From: Diphasiastrum complanatum
Lineage: Eukaryota > Streptophyta > Lycopodiopsida > Lycopodiales > Lycopodiaceae
Assembly: GCA_029204225.1 (NCBI GenBank)
Contig: CM055103.1
Coordinates: 279,882 to 343,881, forward strand
DNA length: 64,000 nt
Direction: 5' to 3'
Positions 12,564-24,743 of this stretch are shown piece by piece; the stretch's first letter is position 1, and every line of letters begins with the position of its first letter. The notes below the pieces were generated by a model. The model saw nothing but the letters and a program-made list of their open reading frames with translations, was not told where the DNA came from and did no database searches. A program made the position numbers and the translations under genes.

Positions 12564-13516
12564 CTATTCTAACTCCAACTTTAAAATCATATATTTTGTT
12601 TCCGCTAAACGCTTAGCTTCAACAAAACAGATTTTATCGTCTCTGTAAATGAGATGTTTCCCTGTGTCTCTTGCTTTTTGCAGAGCCTCTTTTCTTTCCA
12701 TCACTTGTACAAAAGTGAGGTCTTCGTCCACAAAAATCTTGGTATCTTTTAGTTTGTGTCTTTGACACAATACCTCTCGTCGTGATTCCAACGAGGTGAA
12801 GCACAGGACAAGGGTATTAGCATCTTTCTTGGTACGCCAGGCTGAGTCCAAACCTTTGTCGTGATGATGGAGAGTAGCTTAGGCTTCAGTAAGAGCATCC
12901 TCAGAATCCGGGATGCCTCTGACACGGACATTGAGAGCCTTTTGCTCGCGCAACCGGCTCTCAGTAAGCGTAGCAGAAATGAAAGAAACTGGAGCATTCG
13001 CCGATTTACCTGGACCTTTGAGAATATTTGCCCAAGATTTTGGACAGATGTCAGATGCTGCTCCACTTTACTTTCGAGGTCCTCGATCGTAGTTGAAGTA
13101 GCTACTTGGGAGGGTACTGCACATTTGATGGTTGTAATTTCCTGCTTGAGTTTTGTAATGGATGAAACAACCTGCTGAAGGTGTGCTTGCACTGATAGGA
13201 TCATCTCTCAATGAGAATCCATTTCTTTCCGGTGATTGGAGAGAAGTCCGAAGACCCTTATAAACTCTTCATTGAATGCCAAAAGCATTGAAGGGGTTGA
13301 TGGAGGCGCTTCTAGAGATGGGGTTACGGGAAGAACAATAGCAGGCTCGGTATTAGACAAAGTAGAGGTAGAAGTAGAAGTGGGAGGGAGAGGAATAGCA
13401 TAAGGTAAAACAGAACCAGGGATAGCTAGAGGTGCAGAGGCTGAGATGATGGATTCTTCAGAAAGGGGGGGGGCAGGTGATACCTGCAGATCCTTCCCTT
13501 TCTTGTTCTTGGCCAT
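12564..13516 (-). pseudogene. LINE ORF1p-like RNA-binding protein
   Basis: Minus-strand gene starting at MAKNKKGKDLQ (13516). The domains in order are a Pro/Ser-rich N-terminus, a coiled-coil-like stretch (LQQVVSSITKLKQEI...IEDLESKVEQHLTSVQ), an RRM-like start KALNVRVRGIPDSED, and a C-terminal domain with LVLCFTSLESRREVLCQRHKLK, IFVDEDLTFVQ and a final YRDDKICFVEAKR. This order is typical of L1/Tx1-type ORF1 proteins, which coat LINE RNA. The frame is broken by a TGA at 13208-13210, a frameshift between about 13080 and 12960, and a TAA near 12880. Family assignment is from motif memory. Confidence 0.65.
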
Positions 13517-13771
13517 ATTCCCAAAGCAAACTATCTGCAAGACAGCTAGAATGTGGGATTCAGGGCAATAACAGCTAGCAATGATTGACCTGGTATAGTA
13601 ACGATGGAGCAGGGCGTCAGGCGTGGGGCATCAGGCAGAGCCAGCGCGATGGAGGAGCAGATCTCCAGCGGCAGCAGAAGGCGCTAGCGCTGAGGCAGCT
13701 CGAGCCAGCAGGCGGCCATCGCCAGATGGTGAGCCAGCAGTTAGCAGCACCATCGCACCAACCAGCAACGC

Positions 13772-13772
<1 letters not shown>

Positions 13773-13816
<44 letters not shown>
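13773..13816. repeat. (AG)n microsatellite at LINE 5' junction
   Basis: About 44 bp of AG. It forms the 5' flank of the ORF1-only LINE, read as (CT)n on that element's strand. Confidence 0.9.
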
Positions 13817-13820
<4 letters not shown>

Positions 13821-14246
13821 CATTTCATGGTTAATTTTCAAGTTTGTTAGTTGTTAGAGTTGTTATGCTTCATGCTAATGCTTCATGTTATTCGGTTCAT
13901 GATATGCTTCAAGCTTGTGCTCATCCTATTAGTTTAGATTTCATGGTTATTATAACAAGTTTACATTTCATGCTTATCTTTCGAGTTTAGCTTATGTTTT
14001 ACGTAAGTTAGTTCATGTCATTACTTTCGTTCTCTTAGGTTCAAGCTTATATTGTTACTAGTTTTATGCTTAATATGTTATTAGTTTTATGCTATTAGTA
14101 TGAGTTTCATGCACGCTAAACTATTTCATGCTCATACTAGTTTAATATTTTATGCTAAATTAATACTTATCCTATATTAATTTTAGTTTTACGTTAGTTA
14201 GTCACGTATTGCAGCTTATGTTTCATGCTGATTATGCTTATATATG
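13817..14246. other. AT-rich spacer with recurrent TTTCATGCTTAT words
   Basis: Short words such as TTCATGCT and TTTTATGCT recur irregularly (e.g. 13868, 13967, 14060, 14225), suggesting degenerate tandem repetition. No gene. Confidence 0.4.
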
Positions 14247-14660
14247 TATCATAGTTTCCTATGGTACCGTCGGTACTATAATGGTGGTACTGCGGTTATG
14301 GTGCCGTCCAAAACTTCGCGGTACCAGGGCGGTAGCATTTTTTAAAATATATATGTTTTAAAAATTTCGATTTTTTTTTTTTAGTGGGCAATATGGATAT
14401 CAGCTTGAAGCTCTTGACGAGAGTAGTGCATTTATGCAGGTTGCAGATGTCAAAAACCTGCATAAATGCACTACTCTCGTCAAGAGCTTCAAGCTGATAC
14501 CCATATTGCCCACTAAATTATTATTATTATTATTTTTAAAAAAAGTTTTAAAACAAAATATTTTTAAAAAAAATTATATGTACCCGGATCATCATGGATC
14601 CGCGGTACCGGGATCCGCGGATCTAGGTACCGCTGGATCTATGATATGTATATATCTAAT
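14247..14660. mobile_element. Foldback MITE-like element
   Basis: The outer arms (ATATATGTATCATAG...GGTACC on the left; the complement of ATATCATAGATCC..GGTACC on the right) pair imperfectly, and AT-rich stretches pair inside them. The centre is a near-perfect 61-bp hairpin. No coding capacity. The class is uncertain because no clear target duplication was found. Confidence 0.5.
14382..14515. repeat. 61-bp near-perfect hairpin with 12-nt loop
   Basis: Arm 14382-14442 and arm 14455-14515 are reverse complements with one mismatch, around the loop GCAGATGTCAAA. A transcript in either direction would fold into a miRNA-precursor-like or siRNA-producing hairpin. Confidence 0.9.
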
Positions 14661-14734
14661 TTTTATTATAATGCTTATTTCTACACAAATAAGTGGATGA
14701 TAACTAAATAAAATATTTTATAATTTTATATTTG

Positions 14735-14972
14735 AATCAGACATGAGGGTCCGGGCCGTTTCGCCCGTGTCCGGCGTCCGGACCCGGACGCGTCCGACCC
14801 CCGGACGCGGGTTCGGACGCGTCTATTTTTTTTTTTTTGAACAAAAAAAAAACAGATCCGTCCGGGGGTCCTGACGCCCCCGGACGCAATTTTTTTTAAT
14901 TAAAAAAAAAAAAATCGGACGTGTCCGGACGCGGACGCACCCCTGGCGCGTCTGCGTCCGCGTCCACCATTG
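14735..14972. repeat. GC-rich GTCCGGACGCG repeat block
   Basis: Clusters of CCGGACGCG and CGTCCG in both orientations flank two A/T homopolymer stretches, so the block folds on itself. The minus strand at about 14945 reads CAGGGGTGCGTCCGCG, like a hAT terminus, suggesting a MITE, but ends and target duplication are unclear. Confidence 0.4.
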
Positions 14973-15252
14973 AATATTAACATAATAAACTATATAATTA
15001 TTAAAATTTATTATTATTATGGATCTATTATTAATTATTATGCTAATTTACACATATATTTAAGATTAATTATTTTTTAACTAAATTGTAAATAACTAGG
15101 AACAATGGGAAATGGTTTCTAGAGCAACCACTAATTAAAATCCAATACTAAGATACATCCATTCAGTTCAATGAGTAAGGCGGGTTGCAAATTTTCTCAG
15201 AGGCGGAGGATAGTGTTATGACTTAAATCAGGGTTGACCGGACTTGTGGTGC
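14973..15252. other. No gene recognised
   Basis: AT-rich sequence up to the SINE target site. Nothing supported. Confidence 0.4.
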
Positions 15253-15266
15253 TACTAGACACTATG

Positions 15267-15352
15267 CTTCTTGGTTTCCAAGGGAAGGCTCGAACTTGAG
15301 ACCAAAGAAACTTTGGATGTCAAGCTAACCAATTGAGCCAACTCCCTTGGGT
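15267..15352 (-). mobile_element. Minimal tRNA-derived SINE (86 bp)
   Basis: On the minus strand it begins CCCAAGGGAGTTGGCTCAAT (A-box TTGGCTCAATTGG), has a CCAAAGTTTCTTTGG anticodon-like arm, a B-box AGTTCGAGCC, and closes the acceptor-like stem with TCCCTTGG. It is flanked by a perfect 14-bp target duplication TACTAGACACTATG (15253-15266 and 15353-15366). It has no tRNA-unrelated body and only AAACCAAGAAG at the 3' end. It could equally be called a retroposed tRNA-like pseudogene. Confidence 0.8.
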
Positions 15353-15366
15353 TACTAGACACTATG

Positions 15367-16095
15367 ACAGAAGGTGCAACCTACAGGAGTTTGCTCAGAC
15401 AATATAAGATTGAAATGGACGTCGCGAGTTTGTTCAGTTCCCATTCTTAATAAAAATAGGATATTTATTCAAATTTTTATGATGTTTTCATCATTTTTCT
15501 ATGGTTTTGGCTTGTTTTCTGTGGTAATTCTATGCTTCTGGCAGTGGCCAAGTTCTTTGAGGGGTTGGTGATATTATTCAATGGGTCTAGAGGCTCCGCG
15601 AGTTTTGTCAACCTACCTAAATGGTCAAAATTTGCAATTTTCCGTAAAACTTCCTCCGGACAAACTCGCGGGTATTACCGTGAACTCTCAACTAATGTGT
15701 TAAGACTCTGTGAAGCGGCAAGTTTCAATATTGGCAAGAAATCTTATTTTTGTGCAAACTTTAAATTTCTGACATATTTTCTCTCTGAGAAAAAATTGTA
15801 AGGCTACTAACCAAACCCTAAAAGAAAGCCATCTTGAGGCTTGCCCTACCAAGATGGGGAAAACCCTAGCTATGGAAGAAGCTCTCTTGAGGTGGATCCA
15901 ACCAAGAGTCACTACCTATCTAGTCCTCTCTTGTGGCGGAACCCAATCAAGAGCGGACATCTAACTAGATGGGCATTAGCATCGTGTAAAATACATATGA
16001 CGTGAGAGAAAAAGCATGAAGCAGAAACACTTACAAAGGGTAAACATACGTGCAAAATGGGAAAATCCAACTTTAGACATAAGATTTGCAACAAA
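15367..16095. other. No gene recognised
   Basis: Short open frames only (e.g. 15374-15571, 15532-15801). No domain or conserved motif was recognised. Confidence 0.4.
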
Positions 16096-16530
16096 AAATA
16101 AACTTTTTCTTTTTGGGAGTAAGAGCATCATCCAATTTGTATGCCTCCAAGGAATAAACTCCAATTTGTATGCCTTCACTGTTATAAGCTTGGTTAGTTC
16201 TAGGCTTAGTGATATTGTAAGTATTTCTAGTTTTCAAGCTTAAACTAGGAAATTTGGCCTTTTGGGCCTCCAAAGAAAAAAGAGTTCATTTTATGGAGAC
16301 ATACAGATTGTATGATCCTCTTACTTGAGTTGTTCATATTAGCAAAGATGTAATATTTGAGGAGCATATATATTATAAATCAAAAGTTGTAGACAATTCT
16401 CCACCGTAGATAGAGATCAATACTCTAGATGATGTGCAGCCGGAAGACCATCCTGAACTACCTACTCAAGATGCAGAAGAAAGACATGAAGCTCTTGAGA
16501 AACATATTGTACGAAGTACCCTCGCTTTGT
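16096..16530. pseudogene. Copia integrase C-terminal fragments, inverted pair
   Basis: The plus strand 16290-16530 reads VVHISKDVIFEEHIYY, then the acidic connector DVQPEDHPELPTQDAEERHE and IVRSTLAL, typical of the end of Copia integrase before RT. The minus strand 16172-16096 carries a diverged copy of the segment just upstream. So two fragments lie head to head. The SINE array is inserted at the RSTLAL position. Confidence 0.5.
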
Positions 16531-16850
16531 AAGATGTATATAATGCTTCTTGGTTTCCAAGGGGAGGCTCGAACCTGGGACCAAAGAAACTTTGGATGCC
16601 AACCCAACCAACTGAGCCAACCCCGTTGGGTAAGATGTATATAATGCTTCTTGGTTTCCAAGGGGAGGCTCGAACCTAAGACCAAAGAAACTTTGGATGT
16701 CAAGCTAACCAACTAAGCCAACCCCGTTGGTTAAGATGTATATAATGCTTCTTGGTTTCCAAGGGGAGGCTCGAACCTGGGACCAAAGAAACTTTGGATG
16801 CCAAGCCAACCAACTGAGCCAACCCCGTTGGGTTAAGATGTATATAATGA
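16531..16850 (-). mobile_element. Tandem triple array of tRNA-derived SINE
   Basis: Three units of ~101 bp, each being the same tRNA-like SINE as at 15267-15352 (A-box GTTGGCTCAGTTGG, B-box GGTTCGAGCC on the minus strand). Each is flanked by the same short sequence AAGATGTATATAATG, which occurs four times (16531, 16632, 16733, 16835). The repeated flank is the original target site, so the array is one insertion amplified as a SINE-plus-target unit. Removing it rejoins the Copia fragment. Confidence 0.85.
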
Positions 16851-19376
<2,526 letters not shown>

Positions 19377-19718
19377 ATTTGATACAAATATTGATAGGCC
19401 AAGATCAAGACTCATCACATCCCTAGAAACTATCCCACACATCAAGTTTTCAACTATTAACATCAAATTACAGAAAATCAACACTCTTATGGGACACTAG
19501 AACCATCATCAAATGGCCACGTTTGGAAAAAGAGAGAACGTACCTATGAGAAAAACAATCTTGTGTTGTATGGAGTCAGTGGAAAAGTTTCTAGGAAAAA
19601 ATCCTATCACGTAGCTAAAAACCCTCAATGTTTAAGCCAAGAGTGAAGATTCAAGATCTATTTTGGTCCACAAGGTGCAAAGTCAGCTTCTAATTAGACC
19701 AAATCCAGATATTTTAGA
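19377..19718. other. No gene recognised
   Basis: AT-rich sequence between the LINE break and a Copia gag scrap. It may be Copia-derived, but nothing diagnostic is visible. Confidence 0.35.
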
Positions 19719-20033
19719 ATGTTAAGAGGGAGATTTGTGAGACATCTGAAAACACTCTACACTTGCTACATGAGGAGAAGTGAGGAGAGTGCACAGGATT
19801 ATGTACTCAGAATCAAGTCTCTAAATAGGGAGTTGGCTTCCATTGGAGAGAAGATTCATGATGGAGAGCTTGTACAAATTGTTCCTAATGGTCGAGGAGA
19901 TGACTTTGCAAATTTGGTCCAAAGTTTTTCCATTCAAGACACTTTGCCAAATATAGAAAAACTTCATAGTGTATTAGTGGCTGTAGAGTGTGTGATGCTC
20001 CAGACCAAGGCAAGAATGAGTTCATTGAGATGA
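19719..20033 (+). pseudogene. Copia gag fragment
   Basis: The 104-codon frame LRGRFVRHLKTLYTC..ESAQDYVLRIKSLNRELASIGEKIHDGELVQIV..GLP-like region..FANLVQSFSIQDTLPNIEKLHSVLV matches the middle of plant Copia gag (UBN2-type), parallel to 36349-36540 in the better-preserved element. It has no zinc knuckle, protease or LTR next to it. A relic. Confidence 0.65.
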
Positions 20034-22063
20034 GAAAGCCAATTTCTCATTTAAGGAAAAAAATACGACCAATGGAAAGAAGAAGCATCCAAAGGAGGCC
20101 AAATCAAACAAAAAATATTTACCATTTTCACCATTTGAAACACACTTTATATATATCTTGAATAGTTCCTACATACTCAGGCTCTCCAAAGATTGGACTT
20201 TGGTCTAGTGCACTACTCTGACTTTATTGATTGAAAGATGCCATCACACCACAATCATAAGTTGGTCGTTTCATATGGTGTTTCATCTTTTGGTATGTTA
20301 AAGATGACTAACCATAGAACTAAGCTAACGAGCCTGTTTTGTTTTTAGTATTTTGTATTTTGACTCTGCCTTCATAATCTTGCTTATGTATCATGGCCGC
20401 TTTTTTTAATTTAATTTAATTTGACTTTATTTTCAAAATTTTCCTAGCTAACTGCCATTTTCTTCTTAGTTAGCACTAGATCTACCCAAGAACCAAGTTC
20501 TTCGACCCAATAGGTGATCGACTGCTAGCTTTTCTTAGTCATGCGAAGCGCAAAGCTATGTTCAAGAATATAAACCTGATTAATTGGGCGATATGGCCCA
20601 AGTAGCCCAGCTAACAAGCAAACAACTATAGCTGTCATTCATAGGCAACATCAATGTGTTTTGTATAATTTGACCACCTTCTCCTGATGAGCTAGAAGAA
20701 CCTACAATAGGTCACCACTTGAAGTAGTTAGAAGATGAAATTGATATCATAACAGCTGAAAAAATGAAAAAAAACCTATCAATCTGAAAGGATCTTCCAA
20801 TTATCATCTTCTAGTCATATGAACTTAAGATGATAAACTTGATTCTTACTTGATCATGCACGTATGTTTTGTGTCCTTCGATACACCATAGGTCATTATG
20901 AAGGGGAAAAATCTGTAGAAGTCAATGACATTGTAGGGAGAATCTATGGGATGTTAGTTAAGCAGACAAACAAGGATTGGGTAGGAGGTCCCTAAGCAAA
21001 TGGAAAGCATCGGTCTCTAAGCATAATGTGAGGCTATAGTGAGTGATTTTACTGTAGAAGGAATCTTTAAGAAGTTTAGACGTGAAGGCATTGTAGTGGA
21101 GCTTCGAGTACAAGAGTTTTCTATCTACAAAGATCCAAAAGCAAAGAAGAAATGTGGGTTGACAAAAGGCAATCCAAGTCTCTCAGTCCAAGCATAAAAG
21201 ATGATTGAGTGATGTTGAAGTGATCGAAGTGATTGAGTGATTGAACTTGATCAATCTAAAGTTTGGGATAGCTCAAATCTGATGTCATCAACTCGTGACA
21301 GTTTGAGTATAGCTCATATTTGCTACCTACCATTCAAGATGTATATTAAGATTTGTCGACTTCGACCCCTTGTCGATGGATTTTACACTGTCACATGAGG
21401 TAACTCAAATTTGATGTTGAAGGATAATTCAAGCTTAAGACAAACATGTTGCTTGAGTTTGATCCCTTTATAAGGAGAACTAGTCGCTATCACTCGATAT
21501 AGCTCAAGTTTATTACCAGAGTTTGGTCCCTATCACTTGACATAGCATTTTGGTCCCTATTAGCTTGACATTGAGTTGACTTGTCACATGAGATGAAACC
21601 AATGCATCTTCAGACAAAACCAATGTCACTTTTAGGGGGGAGCACTCAACGGGAGTCACGAATACATGCACATCTTATATCCCTTTCACGGTTGATTCCA
21701 TACCTTGCTAAATATGTACTAGGATACATGTCTAATTGTTTGCTGGAATTCGATTTAAATTTTAGGGACTTTTGGCCACTACAAGAGTGATGTTAGGAGG
21801 GTGGGTTTTTGGGAAACTTGACCTTTCCCATTCAGACACCCATTCCATACGTCTAGATCAGGCCGAGGGCCTTTAGGATGTTGATGGCAAGGCCAACACA
21901 TGATCCTTGTATTTCACCCTCAAGAGCGACACCGACAATTGGGAGACATATGGTAGGCATCTGTGAGAATTCTGTCAGAATCGTTGTCAAGAATTGTTGA
22001 TGCATTTATTCAATAAGGAGAATTCTGGACAAAACTACTGCTTACTTCAGATGCAAGCAAATT
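20034..22063. other. Unassigned region
   Basis: About 2 kb without a supported gene. The repeated words TAGCTCAAATTTGATG and CACTYGATATAGCTCAAG around 21250-21560 suggest degenerate internal repetition. The rest may be old retrotransposon sequence beyond recognition. Confidence 0.35.
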
Positions 22064-22460
22064 TCACCTCTGGACGTGCATCAGAAACACAAAGAAAAAT
22101 CGATGTCTTGGCATTACGGGGGGAGGTCCTACTCTGAGGCCCTTTCGCCTCGGAAGGTTGTGCACCCATGGGCGGAGGCCCGAGGGCACACATCTTCCGC
22201 GGATGGAAGGGCCGAGGAGCCGGCCCTTCCCTTGTGTGAATTCTATTTTTACATTTTTTTTTTGATGTAATTTTTTTTTAACATGCACCTTCTACCTGGA
22301 AGGTGCGTGTAAAACAACTCTTGCCCCACAGATTAAGTGGGGGGGGAAGGCCCTGCCTGAGGGCCCTTGCTTGAGGGCGGGAGCCCGAGGGCAGGCCCCG
22401 ACCAGCAAGGAAGGCCCGAGGGCTTCGGGCCTTCCCCTATGTAATGCCATTGTGCGAAGG
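22064..22460. repeat. GC-rich block with inverted GGCCCGAGGGC words
   Basis: GGAGGCCCGAGGGCAC (~22175), GGGAGCCCGAGGGCAG (~22380) and GGCCCGAGGGCTTCGGGCC (~22413) recur, the last forming a strong hairpin. Composition differs sharply from the AT-rich surroundings. Open frames on both strands overlap here and look accidental. Confidence 0.4.
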
Positions 22461-22624
22461 TTTTTTTTTTTTTCCGTGTTTTGGCCATACGGTACGGCCG
22501 TATACGTGGACCAATTTTTTTTCCTTTTTTTTTTTATTTTTTACGTTTTTTTTTTCTCAATTTTTTTTACGTTTGTGGTGGAATGTGGATGTGGACAGCC
22601 AATGAGGGGCTACCACATAGCACA

Positions 22625-22765
22625 TGCACATTCCACCGGAGAGAGGAGAGAGAACGTGCATTCCACCGGAGAGAGACGTGCATTCCACCGGAGAGAGAAT
22701 GTGCATTCCACCGGAGAGAGGAGAGAGAAAGTGAATTCCACCGAAGAGAGGAGAGAGAAACATAT
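22625..22765. repeat. Short tandem repeat, CATTCCACCGGAGAGAG unit
   Basis: CATTCCACCGGAGAGAG with variable GAGAGAAMGTG spacers occurs about five times in 140 bp. The overlapping open frames on both strands are repeat artefacts. Confidence 0.8.
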
Positions 22766-23689
22766 CCATCTTGCAGGCTTTACCTTGTTCATTACAGCCA
22801 TTCGCTTAAAGGTGAAGACCTAATTGCTTTCAATGAAAATAAGTTGGTCCGATGTGGTGATTACATCTCTCATTTTGTATGATGAAAACTTGCTTTTTAC
22901 AAAAATTTTATGGGTCATATTCTAAGTGAATTTTGTGGAGTTTTCTATTGCAACAACTGCCACTTTCTGATATAAAACAATGGCTTCTTGACGTTGTAGT
23001 GCTATTTTTTAATTGGCGCTAATTGGGGATTTTTAATATGGAATCCTTATTCAATTACAAGATCATAGACATATCCTTCTCTCTTACATCTCTGATATCA
23101 TACATAGTTTGCTGATTTTCTGTGGTGAAGTTCCAACATTCTACAACAAACGTTGATTTGAACAAACAAGGCCGAACAAGGCATCAAGGTCAATAATGGC
23201 TTTTATATTGTTTTTCCTCTTGTAGCTTGAGCTAATCATATCATATTCAGGAGTCTGTCATTGGTATTTCTTTTTTCAAATCTCTGACATTGCCTGGAGG
23301 CACAAAAGAGCTCTCATTGCTCGATGTTGGTGAGCAAATCTCTTCTTATAATCCATCGATACAACCTTTTTCGAGTAGTGAGATGCTTTATTCTTTATAT
23401 TTTGGGGTTCTTTACTTGCTTAATTGGAGCATGGAACACAATGAAACAACTACGTTTAAGAAAGAAGATTTCTTATAGAGAGACTAAGCTTCAAAACTTA
23501 TAGAGAGACTAAGCTTCAAAACTTCCACATGACCTGTTAAAGTTCATCTACTACAAAAATGTGGCTAATTAGACTGTTGTCTTGTACAGGAGGAAGGGAA
23601 AAAAGCTTCACAAATATTATCATGTTGAAGGTTTACATATAAAAAATATCCTATTTTAGCAAAACATTTCTTTATATACACTTTTCTAT
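22766..23689. other. No gene recognised
   Basis: AT-rich. A 62-codon frame at 23290-23478 has no recognisable domain. A 28-bp duplication (TATAGAGAGACTAAGCTTCAAAACTT) occurs at about 23475-23525. Confidence 0.35.
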
Positions 23690-24215
23690 AAATGTAACTT
23701 ATTATCTAGGAAATTTTAAATGCAAACTTTATATTACTACACTGGAAAAATTTAAAGAGATCTTATAAAGAAAATTTTAAAGAGATCTTATAAAGAAAAT
23801 TTGAATGTTAATTTTCTAGATGAGACTTTTTTTGAAAACTCTATTTTCCTATATAGAAAAGCTCAAAAGATCTTATCTAGGAAATTTGAAAGTTAATATT
23901 CCTATATGAAAAATCTTTGCAAACCTTATTTTCCTACATAGGAAAAAGTTATATGAAAAATCTTTGCAAACCTTATTTTCCTACATAGGAAAAAGTTATA
24001 TGAAAAATCTTTGCAAACCTTATTTTCCTACGTAGGAAAAAGTTTATAGTGTCTCTTATCTAGGAAATTTCAAAGTTAATTTTGCAGTTGCAAACCTTAT
24101 TTTCCTACGTAGGAAATGGTTTAAGTTTCCTAGTATTTCCTTCCTTTTTTTTAGTTGTCTTCAATTGCAATTAGGAAAAAGCTTCTTTTTTTACATCTAG
24201 GAAATTGTCATATTT
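23690..24215. mobile_element. CACTA-like terminus with subterminal palindromic repeats
   Basis: CACTGGAAAAATT at 23740 resembles a CACTA (En/Spm) terminal repeat. It is followed by many copies of TCTAGGAAATTT and of the palindrome TTTTCCTACATAGGAAAA, including three tandem ~47-bp units (about 23912-24042). Arrays of short subterminal repeats are typical of CACTA ends. No transposase or opposite end was identified, so the call is tentative. Confidence 0.4.
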
Positions 24216-24370
24216 TTCTTGTGAGCTGATAATAGTGATATTATGGAATCCGTGAAGACAAGACAAAGCATAAGATGAATACACTGAAGTTATCAAATAT
24301 AAAGAAGGCACTTTTTACCAAAGTTATGAGTACTTGTGTTTTATGCACACAGCCCACAACCCGCTTGCAA

Positions 24371-24742
24371 ACAAAGTGCAGACTCAATGCGTTTACTTTC
24401 AAACTACATAAAAGCTGGAAACTATGAGCTCAACTTCCACAGAGCTCGTGCAGACTCGATGCGTCTACTTTCAAACTACATAAGAGCTGGAAACTATGAG
24501 CTCAACTTCCATAGAGCTCGTGCAGACTCGATGCGTCGACTTTCAAACTACAATATAAAAGCTGGAAACTATCAGCTCAACTTCCACAGAGCTCGTGCAG
24601 ACTCGATGCGTCTACTTTCAAACTACATAAAAGCTGGAAACTATGAGCTCACCTTCCATAGAGCTCGTGCAGACTCAATGCGTCGACTTTCAACTACATA
24701 AAAGCTGGAAATTATGAGCTCAACTTCCACAGAGCTCGTGTC
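24371..24742. repeat. 72-bp tandem repeat, five units
   Basis: The unit GCTCGTGCAGACTCGATGCG...AAGCTGGAAACTATGAGCTC repeats at 24444, 24516, 24591, 24663 and 24734, plus a first partial copy from 24371. Period is 71-75 bp. It begins directly at the stop codon of the minus-strand secreted-protein gene, so it forms that gene's 3' untranslated region. The plus-strand frame through it stays open only because 72 is divisible by three. Confidence 0.9.
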
Positions 24743-24743
24743 T

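Larger units (their letters stand above)
12330..13772 (-). mobile_element. ORF1-only LINE derivative (HAL1-like)
   Basis: On the minus strand the element starts directly at a (CT)n tract, has a ~255-bp GC-rich leader, an ORF1-like gene (13516-12564), a short 3' untranslated region, and then the same hairpin plus GACGTTAATA found at the 3' ends of LINE copies B, C and E, followed by a (CTT)n(CT)n tail. No ORF2 sequence lies between. It therefore has both LINE ends but no polymerase, like the half-L1 (HAL1) elements of mammals. Movement would depend on an intact relative. Confidence 0.65.

Noticed and set aside
15267-15352. Functional tRNA gene
   Set aside because: The A and B boxes and a cloverleaf-like fold are present, but the anticodon arm is irregular and the unit is flanked by target duplications and repeated as an array, so it is a SINE or retroposed copy.
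22371-22882. Overlapping open frames of 133-150 codons
   Set aside because: They are produced by homopolymer T runs and the CATTCCACCGGAGAGAG tandem repeat; there is no domain and several frames are equally open.
24336-24701. Repeat protein of 121 codons on the plus strand
   Set aside because: The frame is open only because the 72-bp repeat unit is a multiple of three. It lies antisense in the 3' UTR of the secreted-protein gene and has no promoter or conserved motif.
24371-24742. CRISPR-like array
   Set aside because: The units are contiguous 72-bp repeats without unique spacers, and the sequence is plant nuclear DNA.
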